A DNA stretch of 32,498 nucleotides from DATLFP01 sp035540955 (GCA_035540955.1 DATLFP010000268.1:1-32498), one strand, 5' to 3'. Positions 14,122 to 22,617 are shown, counted from the first letter of the stretch. Translations and numbers: made by a program. Notes: generated by a model from the sequence alone, not told the origin.

Positions 14122-16533
14122 GTGTGCGCCGAGATCGTGTCGGGGCAAGACTCGACCATGGCCATGAGGATGCTGGACGCCGCGCCGCTGTCGAACGCCG
14201 AGCTCTCGACGATCGACCGCTACTGGCGAGCCGCCAACTACCTCTCGGTGGGCCAGATCTACCTGCTCGCCAACCCCCTGCTGCGCCAACCGCTGGCCGA
14301 CGAGCACGTGAAGCCCCGCCTGCTCGGTCACTGGGGCACGACGCCGGGCCTCAACCTCCTCTGGGCCCACCTCGACCGCGCCATCGCGGCGCGCGACCTG
14401 GACATGATCTTCGTCACCGGCCCCGGCCATGGTGGACCGGCGATCGCCGCCAACACCTGGCTCGAGGGGAGCTGGACCGACACCTATCCGGCGGTCGGGC
14501 GAGACGCGGAGGGCATGGCCACCCTCTTCCGCCAGTTCTCCTTCCCCGGCGGGATCCCGAGCCACGTGGCCGCCGAGATCCCCGGCTCCATCCACGAGGG
14601 CGGCGAGCTCGGCTACTCCGTCGCGCACGCCTTCGGCGCCGCCTTCGACAACCCCGACCTCATCGTCGCCTGCGTCGTCGGCGACGGCGAGGCGGAGACC
14701 GGCGCGCTCGCCGCGTCGTGGCACTCGACGCGGTTCCTCGACCCCGTCGGCGACGGCGCCGTGCTCCCCGTCCTCCACCTCAACGGCTGGAAGATCGCCA
14801 ACCCGACACTCCTCGACCGGATCGGCGACGACGACCTCGATGCCCTGCTGCGCGGTTGCGGTTGGGAGCCGTACCTCGTCGAGGGCGACGACCCCGCGCT
14901 CGTCCACCAGCGGCTGGCGGCCACCGTCGACGCCGTGCTCGACGAGATCGCCGCCATCCACCACCGGGCGCGCGCCGATGGCGACGACCGCCCGCCACGC
15001 TGGCCGATGATCGTCCTGCGGACGCCCAAGGGCTGGACGGGGCCGGCGGTGGTCGACGACCGCGCCATCGAGGGCACGTGGCGCTCGCACCAGGTCCCCT
15101 TCGGTGACGTCCGCGGCAACCCCGCCCACCGGGCCGAGCTCGACCGCTGGCTCCGGTCGTACCGCCCCGACGACCTCTTCGACGACGCCGGCCGCCCGAT
15201 GCCCGACCTCCTCGAGTGGCTTCCGCGGGGCGACCGGCGGATGGGCTCGAACCCGCACACGAACGGCGGCGCCCTGCTCCGAGACCTCACCCTGCCGCCC
15301 ATCCGCGCCCACGCCGTCGAGGTCGCCTCCCCCGGCGCGGCGTCCTCGGAGCCGACCCGCATCCTCGGCCGCTGGCTCCGAGACCTCATGGCCGCCAACG
15401 CCGAGCACCGCGACTTCCGGTTGTTCGGGCCCGACGAGACGGCGTCGAACCGGCTCGACGCCGTCTACGAGGTGACCGACAAGGTGTGGTGGGCGGAGAT
15501 CCGCGACGGCGACGAGCACCTGGCCCGCCGCGGCCGGGTGATGGAGGTCCTCTCCGAGCACCTCTGCCAGGGATGGCTCGAGGGCTACCTCCTCACCGGC
15601 CGCCACGGCCTCTTCTCCTGCTACGAGGCGTTCATCCACATCATCGACTCGATGTTCAACCAGCACGCCAAGTGGCTGAAGACCACGCGCGAGCTCGAGT
15701 GGCGAGAACCGATCGCGTCGCTGACCTACCTGCTCACGTCCCACGTGTGGCGCCAGGACCACAACGGCTTCAGCCACCAGGACCCGGGTTTCATCGACCA
15801 TGTCGTGAACAAGAAGTCCGACGTCATCCGCGTGTACCTGCCGCCTGACACCAACTGCCTGCTCGCCGTGGCCAACGAGTGCCTCCAGACCCGCAGCTTC
15901 GTGAACGTCATCGTGGCCGGCAAGCAGCCCACGCCGGACTGGCTCGGCATCGAGGACGCCGAGCTCCACTGTGCTCGGGGGATCGGCATCTGGGACTGGG
16001 CCGGCAACGACGAAGGCGAGCCCGACGTCGTGCTCGCGTGCGCCGGCGACATCCCCACCGTCGAGGTCTTGGCGGCGACGGCGATCCTTCGTGAGCAGCT
16101 CCCCGCCCTGCGGGTGCGGGTCGTCAACGTGGTCGACCTCATGCGCCTGCAGTCCGAGAGCGAGCACCCGCACGGTCTCTCCGACCGGGACTACGACACG
16201 ATCTTCACGACCGACACGCCCGTCATCTTCGCCTACCACGGCTACCCCTGGCTGATCCATCGCCTGACGTACCGCCGCACCGGCCATGGCCACCTCCACG
16301 TGCGCGGCTACAAGGAGGAGGGCACGACGACCACGCCGTTCGACATGCTCGTGATGAACGACATGGACCGCTACCACCTCGTGATGGACGTCATCGACCG
16401 CGTGCCGAGCCTGCAATCGCGAGCCGGTGTGCTGCGGCAGCAGATGGTCGACCAGCGCGCTCGCCACCACCGCCACACGCGCGCAGAGGGCGAGGACCTC
16501 CCTGAGATCCGCGACTGGCGCTGGCCCACGTGA
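14122..16533 (+). CDS. xfp: Xylulose-5-phosphate/fructose-6-phosphate phosphoketolase
   Basis: An 803-residue thiamine diphosphate enzyme that splits xylulose 5-phosphate (and often fructose 6-phosphate) with phosphate to acetyl phosphate and an aldose phosphate. Motifs include GHWGTTPGLN (69-78), GPGHGGPA (100-107), EGGELGYSVAHAFGAAFDNP (159-178) and the ThDP motif GDGEAETG (187-194). The middle domain has RTPKGWTGP and GSNPHTNGG, and the C-terminal region GRHGLFSCYEAFIHIIDSM and QDHNGFSHQDPGF. Length is normal. GTG at 14122 follows AAGGGGGGG; ATG at 14158 is an alternative. The gene overlaps acetate kinase as GTGA, so acetyl phosphate is converted directly to acetate and ATP by its partner. 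Confidence 0.97.
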   Translation: MCAEIVSGQDSTMAMRMLDAAPLSNAELSTIDRYWRAANYLSVGQIYLLANPLLRQPLADEHVKPRLLGHWGTTPGLNLLWAHLDRAIAARDLDMIFVTGPGHGGPAIAANTWLEGSWTDTYPAVGRDAEGMATLFRQFSFPGGIPSHVAAEIPGSIHEGGELGYSVAHAFGAAFDNPDLIVACVVGDGEAETGALAASWHSTRFLDPVGDGAVLPVLHLNGWKIANPTLLDRIGDDDLDALLRGCGWEPYLVEGDDPALVHQRLAATVDAVLDEIAAIHHRARADGDDRPPRWPMIVLRTPKGWTGPAVVDDRAIEGTWRSHQVPFGDVRGNPAHRAELDRWLRSYRPDDLFDDAGRPMPDLLEWLPRGDRRMGSNPHTNGGALLRDLTLPPIRAHAVEVASPGAASSEPTRILGRWLRDLMAANAEHRDFRLFGPDETASNRLDAVYEVTDKVWWAEIRDGDEHLARRGRVMEVLSEHLCQGWLEGYLLTGRHGLFSCYEAFIHIIDSMFNQHAKWLKTTRELEWREPIASLTYLLTSHVWRQDHNGFSHQDPGFIDHVVNKKSDVIRVYLPPDTNCLLAVANECLQTRSFVNVIVAGKQPTPDWLGIEDAELHCARGIGIWDWAGNDEGEPDVVLACAGDIPTVEVLAATAILREQLPALRVRVVNVVDLMRLQSESEHPHGLSDRDYDTIFTTDTPVIFAYHGYPWLIHRLTYRRTGHGHLHVRGYKEEGTTTTPFDMLVMNDMDRYHLVMDVIDRVPSLQSRAGVLRQQMVDQRARHHRHTRAEGEDLPEIRDWRWPT

Positions 16534-17630
16534 CGCCCGCCGGCGGGCCGCGCATCCTCGTCGTCAACACCGGCTCGTCGACGCTCAAGCTCCGCGTCCT
16601 CGACGGCGCCGACGGCACGGTGTGGGACGAGACGATCGACCCCTGGGACGGCGACGCCAGCCCGATGGCTGCGGCCATCGAGCGCGCCGGCGCCGTCGAC
16701 GCCGTCGGGCACCGCGTCGTGCACGGCGGGGACCGGTCGGCGCCGGAGCCCGTGACCGACGACCTGATCGAGCGGCTGGCCGCCCTCACCGAGCTGGCCC
16801 CCCTCCACCAGCCCCGGGCGGTGGCCGCCCTGCGCGCCGCCCGGCAGTCGCTGCCTCAGGTGCCGCACGTCGCCTGCTTCGACACCGCGTTCCACGCCAC
16901 GCTGCCTCCGGCGGCGCGCACCTACGCGCTGCCGGCGGCGTGGCGGCGCCAGTGGGGTCTTCCCCGCTACGGCTTCCACGGGCTCTCCCACGCCTGGGTC
17001 GCTCGGCACGCCCCGGCCATCGCCGGTGTCGATCCCGATGCACGGATCGTCAGCTGCCACCTCGGGGCCGGCGCCTCCGCCTGCGCCATCAGCGAGGGGC
17101 GCTCGCGTGACACGACGATGGGCTTCACGCCCCTCGACGGGCTCGTGATGGCGACCCGGTCGGGATCCGTCGATCCCGGCCTCCTCCTGTGGCTCCTCCA
17201 GAGCGGCCGCGTCAGCGCCGACGAGGCGGCCGACCAGCTGGCCCGCCATGCCGGCCTCGCCGGCCTGAGCGGCACCGACGGCGACGTCCGTACCGTGCTC
17301 GCGGCGCGCGAGCGCGGCGACCACGCGGCGGCGGAGGCCATCGAGGTGTACCTCCACCGCCTTCGGGCGACGATCGCGGCCATGGCTGCGGCGCTCGCGG
17401 GCATCGACGTGCTCGCCTTCACCGGCGGCATCGGCGTCCACCAGCCCGCCATCCGGGCCGGCGCCGCCGCCGGCCTCGAGTTCCTCGGCGTCGGCGTCGA
17501 CGACGGCTCGAACGCGGCCACGCTCGGTGACGGAGAGGTGAGCGCGACGTCCACCACGGCGCACACGGTGGTCGTCGAGGCTCGCGAGGATCTCGTGATC
17601 GCCGACGAGGTCCGCAGCCTGATCGGCTGA
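16530..17630 (+). CDS. ackA: Acetate kinase
   Basis: A 366-residue ASKHA-fold kinase that interconverts acetyl phosphate + ADP and acetate + ATP. Visible motifs are VVNTGSSTLKLRV (11-23), VGHRVVHGGDR, CFDTAFHATLPPAARTYALP, YGFHGLSH, SCHLGAGASACAI and GFTPLDGLVMATRSGSVDPG, then AFTGGIG toward the C-terminus. It is somewhat shorter than the usual 390-400 residues but all catalytic regions are present. The GTG start overlaps the phosphoketolase stop, and the operon context (phosphoketolase, then acetate kinase) supports the assignment and an ATP-yielding acetate branch. Thr replaces the usual Cys in the N-terminal N-C-GSSS motif, which is not expected to be critical. Confidence 0.96.
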   Translation: MTPAGGPRILVVNTGSSTLKLRVLDGADGTVWDETIDPWDGDASPMAAAIERAGAVDAVGHRVVHGGDRSAPEPVTDDLIERLAALTELAPLHQPRAVAALRAARQSLPQVPHVACFDTAFHATLPPAARTYALPAAWRRQWGLPRYGFHGLSHAWVARHAPAIAGVDPDARIVSCHLGAGASACAISEGRSRDTTMGFTPLDGLVMATRSGSVDPGLLLWLLQSGRVSADEAADQLARHAGLAGLSGTDGDVRTVLAARERGDHAAAEAIEVYLHRLRATIAAMAAALAGIDVLAFTGGIGVHQPAIRAGAAAGLEFLGVGVDDGSNAATLGDGEVSATSTTAHTVVVEAREDLVIADEVRSLIG

Positions 17631-17640
17631 CGGGCGGTTC

Positions 17641-17656
17641 GTCGCGTGATCGCGAC
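17641..17656 (+). terminator. Stem-loop after acetate kinase
   Basis: GTCGCG-TGAT-CGCGAC is a perfect 6-bp stem with a tetraloop, beginning ten bases after the ackA stop. No T-run follows, so it is only a candidate end of the xfp-ackA transcript. Confidence 0.35.
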
Positions 17657-17711
17657 ACGTTCGCGACAGACCGGGAACCGTCCCGCGAGGCGGGCGGGTC
17701 AGGGTCTGGCC

Positions 17712-17927
17712 ATGGACCACCAGGACGCCCCGCTGGTCACGAGCAAGCCCGCCGAGGTCTTCGTCATCTCCATGAGCGACACGGTCCTGCTCCTGGTCGA
17801 CGGCGAGCCGACCGAGCGGAACGAGAGCCTCGTCGAGGAGATGCGCAGCTCCTTCGTGAGCACGGGCACGCCGGCCGACACCATCGAGGTGATCTGGCAG
17901 GGCGCCCACCCCGTCGTGAGCTCCTAG
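17712..17927 (+). CDS. Hypothetical protein of 71 residues
   Basis: I do not recognise this family. The product starts MDHQDAPLVTSKPAEVFVIS and has one strongly hydrophobic strand (DTVLLLVDGEP) and an acidic helix (ESLVEEMRSSF), ending EVIWQGAHPVVSS. There is no signal peptide, metal site or low complexity. ATG at 17712 was preferred to the upstream in-frame ATG at 17646 because the extra N-terminal residues are Arg-rich and cover the acetate kinase stem-loop. It is convergent with a universal stress protein, and the two stop codons share the palindrome CTAG (17924-17927). It may be real, given its amino-acid balance, but evidence is limited. Confidence 0.5.
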   Translation: MDHQDAPLVTSKPAEVFVISMSDTVLLLVDGEPTERNESLVEEMRSSFVSTGTPADTIEVIWQGAHPVVSS

Positions 17928-18376
17928 CTGCCGCCTGAAGGCTGCTCGGGGACGACGAGCACCGGTCGGTGCGAGGTACGGACGACGCCGCCCGACACCG
18001 ACGGCGACAGCAGCCGCTCGAGGAACCCGCGGTGGTGTGAGCCCACCACGATCACGTCGACGTCGTGCTCCTCGGCGGCATCGCAGATCTGGCTGACCGG
18101 GTCGCCGATCTCCACGAGCACCTCGGCCTCGGCGACGCCGGCCTCCTCGACGCGGCGGCGGATCTCCTCCTCGTCGGGCTCCACCAGCGACTGCCACTCG
18201 TCGGCGGTGAGCGGTGCCGCCACCCCGAAGGGATGCGCCGCCCAGAGCCCGGGCACCTCGCTGACACGGATGACGAGGAACTCGGCGGATGCGCCGAAGA
18301 GGATCGAGGCTCGGCGCGCCGCCTGCGCCGACGCCGCCGACTCGTCGACGGCGAGGAGGACCCGGGTCGGCTTCAT
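17924..18376 (-). CDS. Universal stress protein (UspA family)
   Basis: A 150-residue single-domain Usp. It starts MKPTRVLLAVDESAASAQAA, with the first strand and conserved Asp (VLLAVDES). The middle has EVLVEIGDPVSQICDAAEEHDVD, of which DVIVVGSHHRG leads to the C-terminal loop. Nucleotide-binding Usps carry GxxGx9G(S/T) here. In this protein the loop reads GSHHRGFLERLLSPSVSGGV, with Pro where the last Gly is expected, so ATP binding may be weak or absent. ATG at 18376 follows AAGGGTGGAGG; an ATG 33 bases upstream would add 11 residues. It points toward, and shares its stop palindrome with, the 71-residue hypothetical gene. Confidence 0.9.
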   Translation of the reverse strand: MKPTRVLLAVDESAASAQAARRASILFGASAEFLVIRVSEVPGLWAAHPFGVAAPLTADEWQSLVEPDEEEIRRRVEEAGVAEAEVLVEIGDPVSQICDAAEEHDVDVIVVGSHHRGFLERLLSPSVSGGVVRTSHRPVLVVPEQPSGGS

Positions 18377-18421
18377 GCCTCCACCCTTACCGAAAGCCGT
18401 GCTCGCCATCCACCCGCTGGC

Positions 18422-19000
18422 TCAGCCCGTGGCGATGAGAGGCAGGTAGTCGAACCGCGTGACGGGACCGTTGCTGAGCGAGCCGTCGGCGCGAGGGACG
18501 TCGACGGCCACGCCGTCGAGCTCGAACGCGACTGCGTACACGTCGGCAAGACCTGTCGCCGTGTACACCAACTGGGCCAGCGCGAGCAGCTGCTCGCGCG
18601 CCGGCGCGTCGGCGAACGCGCTCACCAGGTCGATCGTCGCCACGCCGTCGGCGATCACCGCCTCACGGACGACGTCGTCGCCGGGGATGGCCGAGCGCAG
18701 GCCCACAGCAACCTCGGCGTCGGTCGGTCCGGCGAGAAGGGCGTCGACCACGCGACCGATCCGCACGGGCGTCGCGACCTCGCGGTTGACGCCGAGGATG
18801 CGACCCTCGGCCACGAGCCACACCTGCACCTGCCGGCTGGCGAGCTCGGGGAGCGTGGTCGTGGTCGTCGCTCCCTCGGGGGCCAGCAGGTCGTAGGGAA
18901 CCCGGTCGGGTCCGGCGGTGGCGGCCTGCCCGGTGCTCCGGACGCCGCAGGCGGCGGCCGTCACGAGGACCAGGAGCGCGGCGATCAGTCGGGCTCGCAC
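18422..19000 (-). CDS. GerMN-domain lipoprotein
   Basis: The 192-residue product has a short hydrophobic signal ending at lipobox Cys C18 (TAAAC; Ala at -3 is a weak variant), a Thr-rich tether (ATTTTTLPE), and one GerMN (sporulation/germination) domain at about 55-185. Typical parts are VQVWLVAEGRILGVNREV, RIGRVVDALLAGPTDAE, LRSAIPGDD, ATIDLVSAFAD and TRFDYLPL. It should be anchored on the outer face of the membrane. GTG at 19000 overlaps the end of the upstream kinase gene by 16 bases. GerMN also occurs in LpqB, the lipoprotein partner of the MtrAB two-component system, so a role in modulating this kinase is a reasonable inference, although LpqB's additional domains are missing. Confidence 0.86.
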   Translation of the reverse strand: MRARLIAALLVLVTAAACGVRSTGQAATAGPDRVPYDLLAPEGATTTTTLPELASRQVQVWLVAEGRILGVNREVATPVRIGRVVDALLAGPTDAEVAVGLRSAIPGDDVVREAVIADGVATIDLVSAFADAPAREQLLALAQLVYTATGLADVYAVAFELDGVAVDVPRADGSLSNGPVTRFDYLPLIATG

Positions 19001-20370
19001 AGCTTCACCTCCGCCACGAACGCGGCGCCGCCACCGTCGGCGTCCTCGACGTACACCCGACCGCCGTGCAGCGCGGCGTGCTCGGCGGCGAGGGCGAGCC
19101 CGAGCCCCGTGCCCCGCGGCCCTCGCACCCCGTGTTCACCCCGCTCGAACCTCCCGAAGATCCGCGCCCGTTCCTCGAGGGGCACGCCCGGACCCTGGTC
19201 GCACACCCGGAACCGCAACATGTCTCCGGCCCGGGAGACCGAGACCGACGTCGGGCCGCCGGCGTACCGCTGCGCGTTGTCGAGGAAGTTCACGAGGACC
19301 TGGCCCATGCGGCGGCGGTCGAGGAGCACCGGGCTCGGCACGTCGGGATCCACCGTGACGGGCAGGTCGGGGCGCGACACGGTCGCCGTCGCTCCCTTGA
19401 CCAACGCCCCGCAGTCCGTCGGCTCGAGCACCACCTCGGCTCGCCCGGCGTCGATGCGGGAGATCTCGAGCAGGTCCAGCACGAGGTGCTGGAAGCCGTC
19501 GACCTGCTCGGAGAGAAGATCGAGGGCGTGCGCGCTGCGATCGGGCAGCGCCTTGCGACGACGCTGCATCACGTCGATCGCTGCCGAGAGCGCGGCGAGG
19601 GGCGCCCGCACCTCGTGGCTCACGTCCGAGGCGAACCGCGACCCCTGCTCGACGCGCTCGGCGTAGCTCTCGATCACCCGGTTCAGGGAGCCGACCAGCG
19701 GTTGCAGGTCGGGATCCGTCACCGGCTCGAGCCCGACCGCCTCGCCGGCGGCGATGGCCTCGGCCCGCTCGGCCAGCTTGCGGAGCGGCCGCACGAGCCG
19801 GCCGGCGAGCAGGAAGCCGATGAGCCCACCGGCCACCGTGGTGGCCGCCCCGGCCGCGAGGAGCGACGAGCTCATGGTGTCGAGGGCGTCCTCGAGCTGG
19901 ACCATCGGGATGACCTCGGCATAGACGGCGCCGACCGCCGGCAGCGGAACGGCGACCGCGAGGTGGGGCTCGCCGCGGATCCGGTACCGCTGCCATGCCG
20001 CGACGCCACCCTCGATCTCCCGGAGCACATCGATCGGAAGGTCACTCGCGCCGATGGCGACCGATGACGAGAACCACTCCTCGCCGTAGCGCACGAGAAC
20101 CGTCGAGCCCTCCTCCGCCGAGAGCGCGGCGATCGCCGCGCCTGGATCGCCGGCGCGGGCGCGGAGCTGGTCACGGACGAACCGCGCGTTGAGGTAGGCC
20201 CGGTCGCGGCCAGCCGACTCCCGCTGATCGGTGAGGTAGCTCCGGGACACCGTGTAGGAGAGCAGGCCGAGGGCGACCGACACGATGGCGGCGGCCAGCG
20301 CGAAGGTCACCGTCGCCCGGGCCCGGTAGCTGGCCCGGACCGCGAGCCACCGGAGGCGCGGCCGATCCAC
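18985..20370 (-). CDS. Membrane sensor histidine kinase (divergent from the response regulator)
   Basis: A 461-residue kinase. The first membrane helix is at about 18-38 (VTFALAAAIVSVALGLL). An extracytoplasmic sensor region runs from about 43 to 165, and a second helix at about 170-190 leads into a HAMP domain (RLVRPLRKLAERAEAIAAG). The dimerisation/phosphoacceptor region has H252 in SDVSHEVRAPLAAL. The ATPase region has NFLDNAQRYAGG (N-box), DQGPGVP (G1) and GTGLGLALA (G2). GTG at 20370 was chosen because GGAAG lies nine bases upstream and the first membrane helix follows soon after; the longer open frame is antisense to the regulator gene. It overlaps the GerMN lipoprotein gene and is divergent from a response regulator that also has its own downstream kinase. 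Confidence 0.92.
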   Translation of the reverse strand: MDRPRLRWLAVRASYRARATVTFALAAAIVSVALGLLSYTVSRSYLTDQRESAGRDRAYLNARFVRDQLRARAGDPGAAIAALSAEEGSTVLVRYGEEWFSSSVAIGASDLPIDVLREIEGGVAAWQRYRIRGEPHLAVAVPLPAVGAVYAEVIPMVQLEDALDTMSSSLLAAGAATTVAGGLIGFLLAGRLVRPLRKLAERAEAIAAGEAVGLEPVTDPDLQPLVGSLNRVIESYAERVEQGSRFASDVSHEVRAPLAALSAAIDVMQRRRKALPDRSAHALDLLSEQVDGFQHLVLDLLEISRIDAGRAEVVLEPTDCGALVKGATATVSRPDLPVTVDPDVPSPVLLDRRRMGQVLVNFLDNAQRYAGGPTSVSVSRAGDMLRFRVCDQGPGVPLEERARIFGRFERGEHGVRGPRGTGLGLALAAEHAALHGGRVYVEDADGGGAAFVAEVKLCEPD

Positions 20371-20442
20371 GGCGCAATGCTTCCACGGCGAGTGGCGGGT
20401 GCCCGCGTCGTGGTGCCCCGCATGGACGGGCGACGACCGATC

Positions 20443-20503
20443 GTGACGCGACTGTGACGACGCCACCACCCTTCGGGGTCGGGCGCGCGGCGCCCGGTAG
20501 CGT
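20443..20503 (+). promoter_or_regulatory. Candidate response-regulator binding repeat and -10 element
   Basis: GTGACG occurs at 20443-20448 and again at 20454-20459, an 11-base period typical of OmpR/PhoB-type binding half-sites. TAGCGT (20498-20503) is a -10-like hexamer about 27 bases before the regulator's ATG. The site lies between the divergent kinase and regulator genes and may give autoregulation of both. Confidence 0.42.
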
Positions 20504-20530
20504 CGAGGCCGACATGGAGCGACCGCGGGC

Positions 20531-21208
20531 ATGAACGAGCGCGTCCTCCTCGTCGAGGACGACGAGGCGTTGCGCGACGCCATCGCGCTCGTCCTCCGGG
20601 CCAGCGGGATGACCGTCACCGAGGTGGGCGATGGCCACAGCGCGGTCGCTCGCTTCGACGACGGGGCCGACGTCGTCGTGCTCGACATCATGCTCCCCGG
20701 CCTCGACGGGTTCGAGGTGTGCCAGGAGATCCGCCGCCGGTCACAGGTGCCGATCGTCATGGTCACCGCCCGCGACGCGCCGGCCGATGTGGTGCGCGGG
20801 CTCGAGCTCGGGGCCGACGACTACGTGGTGAAGCCGTTCGAGGCGGCGGTGCTCCTGGCCCGACTGCGCGCCGTCCTCCGCCGGGCCAACCCCTCGGAGG
20901 AGGCCGCGCTCGAGGTGGGCGGCATCCGGGTCGACCCCGCCGCCTGGCGCGCATGGCGCGACGGGGCCGAGATCGATCTCACCGCCACCGAGCTTCGTCT
21001 CCTCGCCGAGCTGCTCCGCCACGCCGGGCAGGTGCTGAGCAGGGAGACGCTCCTCGAGCGGGTCTGGGGCTACGACTACCTCGGCGACTCGCGGCTCGTC
21101 GACATGGCGATCAAGCGGTTGCGCGACAAGATCGAGGACGAGCCGAGCAAGCCCCGACGCATCGGGACGGTGCGGGGCGTCGGCTACCGCTACGAGTCGG
21201 GCGGGTGA
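20531..21208 (+). CDS. OmpR/PhoB-family response regulator
   Basis: A 225-residue regulator. The receiver domain (1-115) has acidic residues E9, D10 and D11, phosphoacceptor D52 in VVVLDIMLPGLDGFE, switch Thr in MVTARD and K in YVVKPFE. The C-terminal winged helix (about 128-222) has ATELRLLAELLRHAGQVLSRE, ERVWGYDY, VDMAIKRLRDKIE and RGVGYRYE, all standard for OmpR-type proteins. ATG at 20531 has GGAG about ten bases upstream. Its stop overlaps the downstream kinase start (GTGA), making a coupled two-component pair, while another kinase with a GerMN lipoprotein is transcribed away from it. All key residues are present, so phosphorylation-dependent DNA binding is expected. Confidence 0.95.
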   Translation: MNERVLLVEDDEALRDAIALVLRASGMTVTEVGDGHSAVARFDDGADVVVLDIMLPGLDGFEVCQEIRRRSQVPIVMVTARDAPADVVRGLELGADDYVVKPFEAAVLLARLRAVLRRANPSEEAALEVGGIRVDPAAWRAWRDGAEIDLTATELRLLAELLRHAGQVLSRETLLERVWGYDYLGDSRLVDMAIKRLRDKIEDEPSKPRRIGTVRGVGYRYESGG

Positions 21209-22617
21209 TCCACCGCTCTCCCTTCCCGGCTCAGTTCCGGCGGCGCCTCTCGATCGCGTTCGTCGTGGTGGCCGGGATCAGCGCCGGCGCCCTCGCCCTC
21301 GGCGCCGCCATCTGGGTGCACTCCTACCGCACGAACGCGTTCCACGAGCGCTCCCGTGCCCACGCGCGCGACGACGTGCAGCTGCTCGCCGCGGGCGCAC
21401 CACCGGAGGTGGTCGCCGGGCGCCTCGCCGACGCCGAGACGCCCGGCGGTCCCGGCGTGATCGTCGTCACCGGCGGAGCGCTCATCCGCTCGGTGGAGAC
21501 GCTCGGCCTCGGCGACCTGCCGGCCGGGATGCGGGACACCGTCCGACGGCAGCCCGGCCAGCTCGTGGAGGGCACGACCGAGCTCCGGACCGGCGCCGCG
21601 CTCGTCATCGGTGCACTCGACGAGGTCACGGGCGCCGAGGTCTACTTCTTCTTCTCCCGCGTCGAGCTCGACCGCAGCAACCGCGAGCTGCATCTCGCGC
21701 TGGCCGTGGGGTGGGGGATCGTGGTGGCGGTCGCCGGGATCGCGGGCACGGTGATCGCCCGCCAGGCGCTGCGCCCCGTGCGCACGGCGGCCGACGCCGC
21801 CCGCTCGGTGGCCGAAGGCCTCCTCGACACCCGGCTGCCGGTCCGGTCCGAGGACGAGTTCGGCGAGTGGGCGGCCTCGTTCAATGAGATGGTGGCGGCC
21901 CTCGAGCACAAGATCGACGCGCTGGCGATCGCCCGCGATCGCGAGCAGCAGTTCGCCGCCGACATCGCGCACGAGCTGCGGACACCGATCGCGGCGGTGC
22001 TGACCGCCGCGTCGCACCTCGCCGAGCACGACGCGACGGCGCCCGAACAGGTCGCCGAGATCGCCCAGATCGTGGCCGCCTCCGCCCGCCGGCTCGACCG
22101 CCTCACGAGCGAGCTGCTCGAGCTGCACCGGTTGCGGGCCGGCCAGGAGATCCTCCAGGTCGAGGAGGTCGACCTCGTCGCCGCCGTCGGGCACGCCGTC
22201 CGGGCGCACGGGTGGGCAGCCCTCGTCGCGATCGACGCCGCCGACCCGACGCTGGTGGTGGCGACGGATCGCCGCCGTCTCGACCGGATCGTGGTCAACC
22301 TCGTCTCCAACGCCGTCCACCACGGCGGGCCACCGATCAGCATCCGGGTCGCTCGTGCCCACGACGGTGCCTGGCTCACGGTGACCGACAGCGGACCGGG
22401 CATCCCGCCGGAGGAGATCGCTCGGATCTTCGACCGTCATTACAAGTCGAGCCGGCACCGCGCCTCGGCGGCCGGCGGGAGCGGGCTCGGCCTCTCGATC
22501 GCCCTCGAGTCCGCACAGCGGCTCGGCGGGACCCTGGAGGTCACCTCGAGCGAGGGACGGGGCACGACCTTCACGCTCTGGCTGCCCGAGCTCGCGCCGG
22601 CCGGTCCCGACGGCTGA
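21205..22617 (+). CDS. Membrane sensor histidine kinase (coupled to the response regulator)
   Basis: A 470-residue kinase: membrane helix about 16-38, extracytoplasmic region about 40-162, second helix about 165-186, HAMP (ALRPVRTAADAARSVAEG), phosphoacceptor H256 in ADIAHELRTPIAAVL, then NLVSNAVHHGG (N-box), DSGPGIP (G1), IFDRHYKSS (F-box region) and GSGLGLSIA (G2). The GTG start overlaps the regulator's TGA as GTGA, so they are almost certainly cognate. Its sensor region shows no obvious similarity to that of the divergent kinase, suggesting two inputs into one regulator. The catalytic motifs are complete. Confidence 0.95.
   Translation: MIHRSPFPAQFRRRLSIAFVVVAGISAGALALGAAIWVHSYRTNAFHERSRAHARDDVQLLAAGAPPEVVAGRLADAETPGGPGVIVVTGGALIRSVETLGLGDLPAGMRDTVRRQPGQLVEGTTELRTGAALVIGALDEVTGAEVYFFFSRVELDRSNRELHLALAVGWGIVVAVAGIAGTVIARQALRPVRTAADAARSVAEGLLDTRLPVRSEDEFGEWAASFNEMVAALEHKIDALAIARDREQQFAADIAHELRTPIAAVLTAASHLAEHDATAPEQVAEIAQIVAASARRLDRLTSELLELHRLRAGQEILQVEEVDLVAAVGHAVRAHGWAALVAIDAADPTLVVATDRRRLDRIVVNLVSNAVHHGGPPISIRVARAHDGAWLTVTDSGPGIPPEEIARIFDRHYKSSRHRASAAGGSGLGLSIALESAQRLGGTLEVTSSEGRGTTFTLWLPELAPAGPDG

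Noticed and set aside
14098..16476. 792-codon minus-strand frame opposite phosphoketolase
   Set aside because: Antisense shadow; no domain, signal or ribosome site is seen, and the plus strand has a full-length enzyme.
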